NCBI GenBank assembly: GCA_020636215.1 | Contig: JACJYG010000004.1 | Span: 248,001-312,000 of the forward strand | Length of the DNA: 64,000 nucleotides | DNA from: Lewinellaceae bacterium | GTDB taxonomy: Bacteria > Bacteroidota > Bacteroidia > Chitinophagales > Saprospiraceae | Direction: 5' to 3' | In this document: in pieces, positions 61,001 to 64,000 of the stretch | Numbering within the stretch: the first letter of the stretch is position 1 | Layout: each line of letters begins with the position of its first letter | The notes under the pieces: model-generated | What the model was told of the DNA's origin: nothing | What the model saw: the letters and a program-made list of their open reading frames with translations, nothing else | Databases searched by the model: none | Translations under genes and position numbers: made by a program

Positions 61001-62247
61001 AGTCGTTTGGTTGTGCCGATGTTGGCGCTAACTCCGTCACCCTGACCGTAACTGACAATAACGGCAACTCCAGTAGTTGCAACGCCAGCGTAACCGTAGA
61101 AGACAACATAGCCCCAACCGCTGTTTGCCTCAACACCACGGTTTACCTCGGCCCCAGCGGCCAGTACAATATCCTGGAAACGGATGTGCTGGACTTTGCC
61201 AACTCCTCCGACAATTGTAGCTTCTCGGTGAGTAGTATCAGCCCAGCGGGAGTGGACTGCAGCGATTTCGAAACAACCGTTCCCGTGCTCGTCACTATCA
61301 GCGATCCGAGTGGCAATTCCGATGACTGCATCGCCGAGGTCTATGTCGATAAAAGCTACGCCCTGCCAGCCCCCTGGGCAAGTGAAGACATTGGCAACCC
61401 CGGTACGGGCAATACATATCAGTTTGACCCTTGTACGCAGCCGCCGGTATTCACCATCGGCGCCGGCGCGGCCAACAACAACCTGGCCAGTGACAATATT
61501 GCTTTCATCAAACAAAATTTGTGCGGTGACTTCAGCATCACCACTAAGGTAGAAAGCATCACACCCAACGGCTACGCCGGGCTGATGGCCCGCGAAAGCG
61601 GCGCCACCGGCAGTAAAATGGCAGGGATTTATTCCAACTACACAACATTGGTACGCTGGGAGGCTCGCACGGCCACCAATGCCAACAAGGCCGTGAACTT
61701 CTTCCAAAGGCCTGCGCCATACTGGCTGCGCCTCACGAGGGTTGGGAACTGGGTTTTTGGATACTATTCCTTCAATGGCTTTACCTTCTCCATCGTAACG
61801 GCACAAATGATTCCTATGAATAGCTGCCTTGAAGTGGGCATGGCCTCCTTTTCCAACATCCCGGGCTCCACTGCTACGGCGGTGTTCAGCAATGTCAGCG
61901 TGAGCGGCGGCGGCCCAGACATCATCCAACTACCGGACACGGAAGTCGACATGGCAGGTGTTGCCCGGAACATCAGCTTGTTCCCCAACCCGGCAAGGGA
62001 GCGGGTGACACTAAGTTTCTCCGAACTCCAGTTAGGTGAATTGAGCAATACCTCCTCCGTACTTGAGCCTAGCGTAACGGTACAGTTACGCAACCAACTG
62101 GGCCAACTGCTCGAGCAGCGCCAACTGGCGCCTGGCGCCGAACGCCTCGACTGGGATGTCAGCCATCTGAATCCTGGCTTGTACCTCATCGAAGTGCAGG
62201 AAGAAGGCCAGGCGCCGCAGGTGCTCAGGTTTGTGAAGGCGGAGTAG
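58024..62247 (+). CDS. giant secreted adhesin-like protein with eight 80-aa HYR-like repeats and T9SS sorting domain
   Basis: A 1407-aa T9SS cargo. Signal peptide through LASGQ. Residues about 35-295 are a Gly-rich domain (GGGGAGGNRVQGCGRGTGGG). Then comes a HYR repeat like that of the upstream paralogue (EAPGISCPGTISPAVL) and eight near-identical 80-residue repeats: (A)PTALCQNITVQLNAAGNAS through GCADVGANSVTLTVTDNNGN, each with two pairs of Cys, encoded by 240-bp units from 59191 to 61110. A ninth divergent repeat (APTAVCLNTTVYLGPSG), a DUF1349-like module (LPAPWASEDIGNPGTG) and a type A sorting domain (ISLFPNPARERVTLSFSE to EVQEEGQAPQVLRF) follow. It probably extends from the cell surface as a disulfide-stabilised stalk. 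Confidence 0.87.
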   Translation: MMKKFTPSLVRVLLFNMLLWCLAALSPSLASGQVQTETFNYTGAMQTWTVPAGVTSVTIEAWGAQGQTNAGGDVAGGLGGYATGDLTVTPGQVLNIFVGGGGAQSTAGGFNGGGNAGTVGCPSALAGGGGGASDVRTGATGLNNRVIVGAGGGGAGGNRVQGCGRGTGGGGGGGWYGGGGGAGWPYQSTTLPTGGTQSAGGIGGTSTYSIPNSNGAPGSFGSGGQGGDEESSSQAGSGTAQPGGNGGGLTGSNGQYVVNWTGQSGAGGSSYIGGVTNGSTTPGQRTGNGLVQITYSDACANDTEAPGISCPGTISPAVLDPNTCTNALPDYRPFVSVSDNCDENPALSQSPAPGTVITGVQTVTVTVTATDASGNSNSCTYNVPHVDNTAPTAICQNLTVQLNAAGAASITANDVDNGSNDACGIQSAVLSQQSFGCADVGANSVTLTVTDINGNSSNCNANVTVQDNVAPTALCQNITVQLNAAGNASITANDVDNGSNDACGIQSAVLSQQAFGCADVGANSVTLTVTDNNGNSSNCNANVTVQDNVAPTALCQNLTVQLNAAGNASITANDVDNGSNDACGIQSAVLSQQSFGCADVGANSVTLTVTDNNGNSSNCNANVTVQDNVAPTALCQNLTVQLNAAGNASITANDVDNGSNDACGIQSAVLSQQSFGCADVGANSVTLTVTDNNGNSSNCNASVTVQDNVAPTALCQNITVQLNAAGNASITANDVDNGSNDACGIQSAVLSQQAFGCADVGANSVTLTVTDNNGNSSNCNASVTVQDNVAPTALCQNITVQLNAAGNASITANDVDNGSNDACGIQSAVLSQQAFGCADVGANSVTLTVTDNNGNSSNCNATVTVQDNVAPTAVCQNITVQLNAAGAASITANDVAGGSNDACGIQSAVLSQQSFGCVDVGANSVTLTVTDNNGNSSSCSATVTVQDNVAPTALCQNITVQLNAAGAASITANDVDNGSNDACGIQSAVLSQQSFGCADVGANSVTLTVTDNNGNSSSCNASVTVEDNIAPTAVCLNTTVYLGPSGQYNILETDVLDFANSSDNCSFSVSSISPAGVDCSDFETTVPVLVTISDPSGNSDDCIAEVYVDKSYALPAPWASEDIGNPGTGNTYQFDPCTQPPVFTIGAGAANNNLASDNIAFIKQNLCGDFSITTKVESITPNGYAGLMARESGATGSKMAGIYSNYTTLVRWEARTATNANKAVNFFQRPAPYWLRLTRVGNWVFGYYSFNGFTFSIVTAQMIPMNSCLEVGMASFSNIPGSTATAVFSNVSVSGGGPDIIQLPDTEVDMAGVARNISLFPNPARERVTLSFSELQLGELSNTSSVLEPSVTVQLRNQLGQLLEQRQLAPGAERLDWDVSHLNPGLYLIEVQEEGQAPQVLRFVKAE
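59191..61110 (+). repeat. eight tandem 240-bp repeats
   Basis: Exact 240-bp period (the GTGCAGCTCAACGCCGCCGG block recurs at 59221, 59461, 59701, 59941, 60181, 60421, 60661 and 60901). Units 3 and 4 (from 59671 and 59911) look nearly identical over 240 bp, whereas unit 7 has diverged (GATGTCGCAGGAGGC instead of GATGTCGATAATGGC). This suggests recent copying by unequal crossover or gene conversion; all changes keep the frame. Confidence 0.95.
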
Positions 62248-62372
62248 AGGAGTGGAGGAGTTTATAAGTTGAGGAAGTTGAGAGGGTTGAGAGGGTTGAG
62301 AGCAAGACTCAACCTCCTCAACCCTCTCAACTTCACTCAACTTTTCTCAACTTCACTCAACTTTCCTCAACC
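62248..62372 (+). repeat. word-repeat inverted repeat (GTTGAGAGG type), second copy
   Basis: Near copy of the block at 57464: GAGGAAGTTGAGAGGGTTGAG words (62269-62305), then CTCAACCTCCTCAACCCTCTCAAC complement words (62306-62370). It follows the shared 3' end of the paralogous gene. Confidence 0.75.
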
Positions 62373-62375
62373 TGC

Positions 62376-62420
62376 ACAAGCGCCACCTCCGGGAAACCCG
62401 GGGGTGGCGCTTGTCTTTTT
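62376..62420 (+). terminator. intrinsic terminator of the HYR-array gene
   Basis: ACAAGCGCCACC (62376-62387) pairs perfectly with GGTGGCGCTTGT (62403-62414), with a CCGGG/CCCGG inner stem, then CTTTTT. Confidence 0.85.
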
Positions 62421-62731
62421 ATCATGCAAAAAAAATCATTATTTCACTCAACATCCCGCCCAAATCCCCGTACATTTGAGGGGAAGTTCTCAATTGATGT
62501 TCCATTAAGGCGCCCTTCCTAGTAGCGTAAGCGCCTTCTTTTGAGAGCAGAACCCACTTTCTCTGTCACCCAAGCAAATACTATATTCAGCATTAGCCTT
62601 TCGCCGGATTTCTGAATTGCTCATCCAGTTCTTTACGTAAAGAAAAGCGTGATGCAGAACGCCAGCATTTCAAGGAGGGCCTTAAAAAAGCATGTTTGTT
62701 TTCCCTTTTTCCAAAATATACGACCTAAAAG
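62421..62731. other. intergenic region before the edge-truncated gene
   Basis: About 310 bp. No gene is supported. TTTGAGGGG near 62475 and TTCTTTTGAG near 62537 are the only promoter-like words. It should contain the promoter of the next gene. Confidence 0.35.
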
Positions 62732-64000
62732 ATGAAAAAGACGACCTTATTCCTTAGCCTTTTCTTAGGTATGGCCCTGTTTCAGTTACAGGCCCAGAAC
62801 ATTTCCAGAAGTAATGCAGACGATATGCCCGGTGCAGTAAGTACTCTTGCTGCCAGTCCGGCAATCAGTAAAATTTTGCCCAGGCAGAATCCCCAACGGC
62901 CAACTTCCGGGGCCAATGTCCAGCGGCTGCCAAGTATCATCTTTACCAGCTGCCCATCGAATATCACTGTAGATGCGGAAGCTGGAACCTGTGCAGCAAC
63001 CGTCACCTACCCGGAACCGACTACTGATGCCCCCTGTACTCCGGCAGGTGGCCCGGAGCTCAACCTTCCAACCCCTTTCAATACCAATAATGGACAGCGG
63101 GGCATTATGTTTGACATTACCGCCACAAATGAGATCACTATCGAACGTTTCGATTGTAATCTCTATTCTGGTACTACTGCCAATTATGAGATCTATTACA
63201 AAGCCGGCACCCATGTGGGTTTTGAAAATGATGGCGCCGCCTGGACTAAAGTAGGCCCCACCGTCAGCATTACCTCTTTAGGCAACAACGTTGCAACTCC
63301 CATTCCCATTGATGTGGATGTCGTCATTCCTGCCGGCCAGCGATATGCCTTTTATATTACGAATGACTTCGGCGGCGGCACCAACTACACCGATGGAACA
63401 GCCGTCGGCAACCTCCTGGCCAGCGACGCCAACCTGAGTGTATATGAGGGAGTCGGAAAAAGCTATCCCTTCGGATTGACTTTTACGGTCAGAAATTTCA
63501 ACGGGATTATTTACTATCGGGAAGGAGGATGCGCCGCCACTATTACGCAAACCATGGGCCTCGGCAGCGGCGCCAGCTTCCCCGTAGGTACTACAACAGA
63601 AACTTATGTGGCGGATGATGGTGCAGGTAACACAGCCACCTGTTCCTTCACGGTAACCGTGGAGGATAATGAAGCCCCCAACGCCCTTTGCCAAAATTTA
63701 ACCGTACAACTTAATGCTGGCGGCGCCGCTGCCATTACAGTCAATGATGTGGACGGCGGTTCCACCGACAACTGCGGCATTGCTTCCCTGAATGTGGCGC
63801 CCAACAGCTTCGACTGCGGTGATGTAGCCACTACCCCTCCTCCTACCGATCTCTTTATCTCCGAATACATCGAAGGTAGTTCCGACAACAAAGCCCTTGA
63901 AATTTTCAACGGTACAGGCGCCAGTGTAGACCTAAGCGATTATGAGTTGTTCATCTCCCGCAATGGTGGTTCTACCACCTCGGTGATAGCCCTGAGCGGA
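62732..64000 (+). CDS. secreted HYR/lamin-tail-domain protein, 3' end beyond the window
   Basis: At least 423 codons, still open at the edge. Signal peptide MKKTTLFLSLFLGMALFQLQAQ. Then a Cys-rich segment (TSCPSNITVDAEAGTCAATV, a HYR repeat start), an inserted beta-rich module (LNLPTPFNTNNGQRGIMFDI, EITIERFDCNLYSGTTANYE), closing HYR strands (NTATCSFTVTVEDNEAPNAL), a second HYR-like repeat (CQNLTVQLNAGGAAAITVND) and finally a lamin-tail-domain start (DLFISEYIEGSSDNKALEIF). The second repeat is of the same family as the 80-residue array in the gene upstream. A T9SS sorting domain is expected beyond the edge. Confidence 0.83.
   Translation, partial: MKKTTLFLSLFLGMALFQLQAQNISRSNADDMPGAVSTLAASPAISKILPRQNPQRPTSGANVQRLPSIIFTSCPSNITVDAEAGTCAATVTYPEPTTDAPCTPAGGPELNLPTPFNTNNGQRGIMFDITATNEITIERFDCNLYSGTTANYEIYYKAGTHVGFENDGAAWTKVGPTVSITSLGNNVATPIPIDVDVVIPAGQRYAFYITNDFGGGTNYTDGTAVGNLLASDANLSVYEGVGKSYPFGLTFTVRNFNGIIYYREGGCAATITQTMGLGSGASFPVGTTTETYVADDGAGNTATCSFTVTVEDNEAPNALCQNLTVQLNAGGAAAITVNDVDGGSTDNCGIASLNVAPNSFDCGDVATTPPPTDLFISEYIEGSSDNKALEIFNGTGASVDLSDYELFISRNGGSTTSVIALSG

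Noticed and set aside
59191..61110. CRISPR-like or satellite array
   Set aside because: The period is 240 bp and fully coding, with no short repeat/unique spacer alternation.

Overview
The window (about 52% GC by eye) comes from a Bacteroidota chromosome, most likely a Saprospiria-like marine or sludge relative. The evidence is a type IX secretion (T9SS) block with a PorP/SprF-like protein, PorU and PorV; several T9SS cargo proteins with type A or type B C-terminal sorting domains; many short lipoprotein signals; TAnnTTTG-type promoter words; and weak Shine-Dalgarno sequences. There is no rRNA, no recognisable tRNA, no insertion sequence and no CRISPR array.

Layout. 0.4-7.2 kb: T9SS genes (porP/sprF-like on minus; porU and porV on plus). 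7.2-7.75 kb: RNase P RNA on minus, sharing a bidirectional terminator with porV. 7.8-20 kb: a large NtrY-like sensor kinase, a lectin-type T9SS cargo, a HAD hydrolase, an S9 peptidase fused to an FGE/SUMF1-like domain, and a BNR-propeller protein. 20-25.6 kb: minus-strand envelope and redox genes (peroxiredoxin-like lipoprotein, TlpA-like protein, dienelactone hydrolase, lipoproteins, SPFH protein, TPR protein). 25.7-29.3 kb: dnaE. 29.8-36.4 kb: accessory stretch with a cholesterol-dependent-cytolysin-like lipoprotein, GH18 chitinase, Rpn-family nuclease, secreted GH65 enzyme and a 63-aa FAS1 remnant. 36.6-44.3 kb: a putative conflict or signalling system made of an iSTAND-like protein, a MoxR AAA+ ATPase and a 1642-aa membrane protein with a vWA-like region and a zinc-ligand-less amidase domain, interrupted by a nonsense-mutated four-helix-bundle gene. 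44.4-54.8 kb: haloperoxidase/PAP2 lipoprotein, APC permease, Uma2 nuclease, M20 amidohydrolase, a eukaryote-type fused phosphofructokinase, a pentameric ligand-gated channel homologue, an NtrX-like sigma-54 regulator without its HTH, and a LOG-family protein. 55.2-64 kb: three tandem HYR-repeat cell-surface proteins, the last cut by the window edge.

How it fits together. PorU and PorV form the attachment machinery that would process the lectin and HYR-repeat proteins encoded elsewhere in the window. The NtrY-like kinase and NtrX-like regulator are 45 kb apart but are plausible partners. The strongest candidates for something new are the pore-forming lipoprotein whose membrane-binding domain 4 appears replaced by a four-bladed hemopexin-like propeller, and the iSTAND/MoxR/pseudo-amidase locus. 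Many intergenic gaps carry locus-specific short word repeats arranged as inverted repeats, several sharing a CCCGG...GACGGG core. Start codons were chosen by signal peptide and ATG context where longer TTG/GTG-initiated frames exist.
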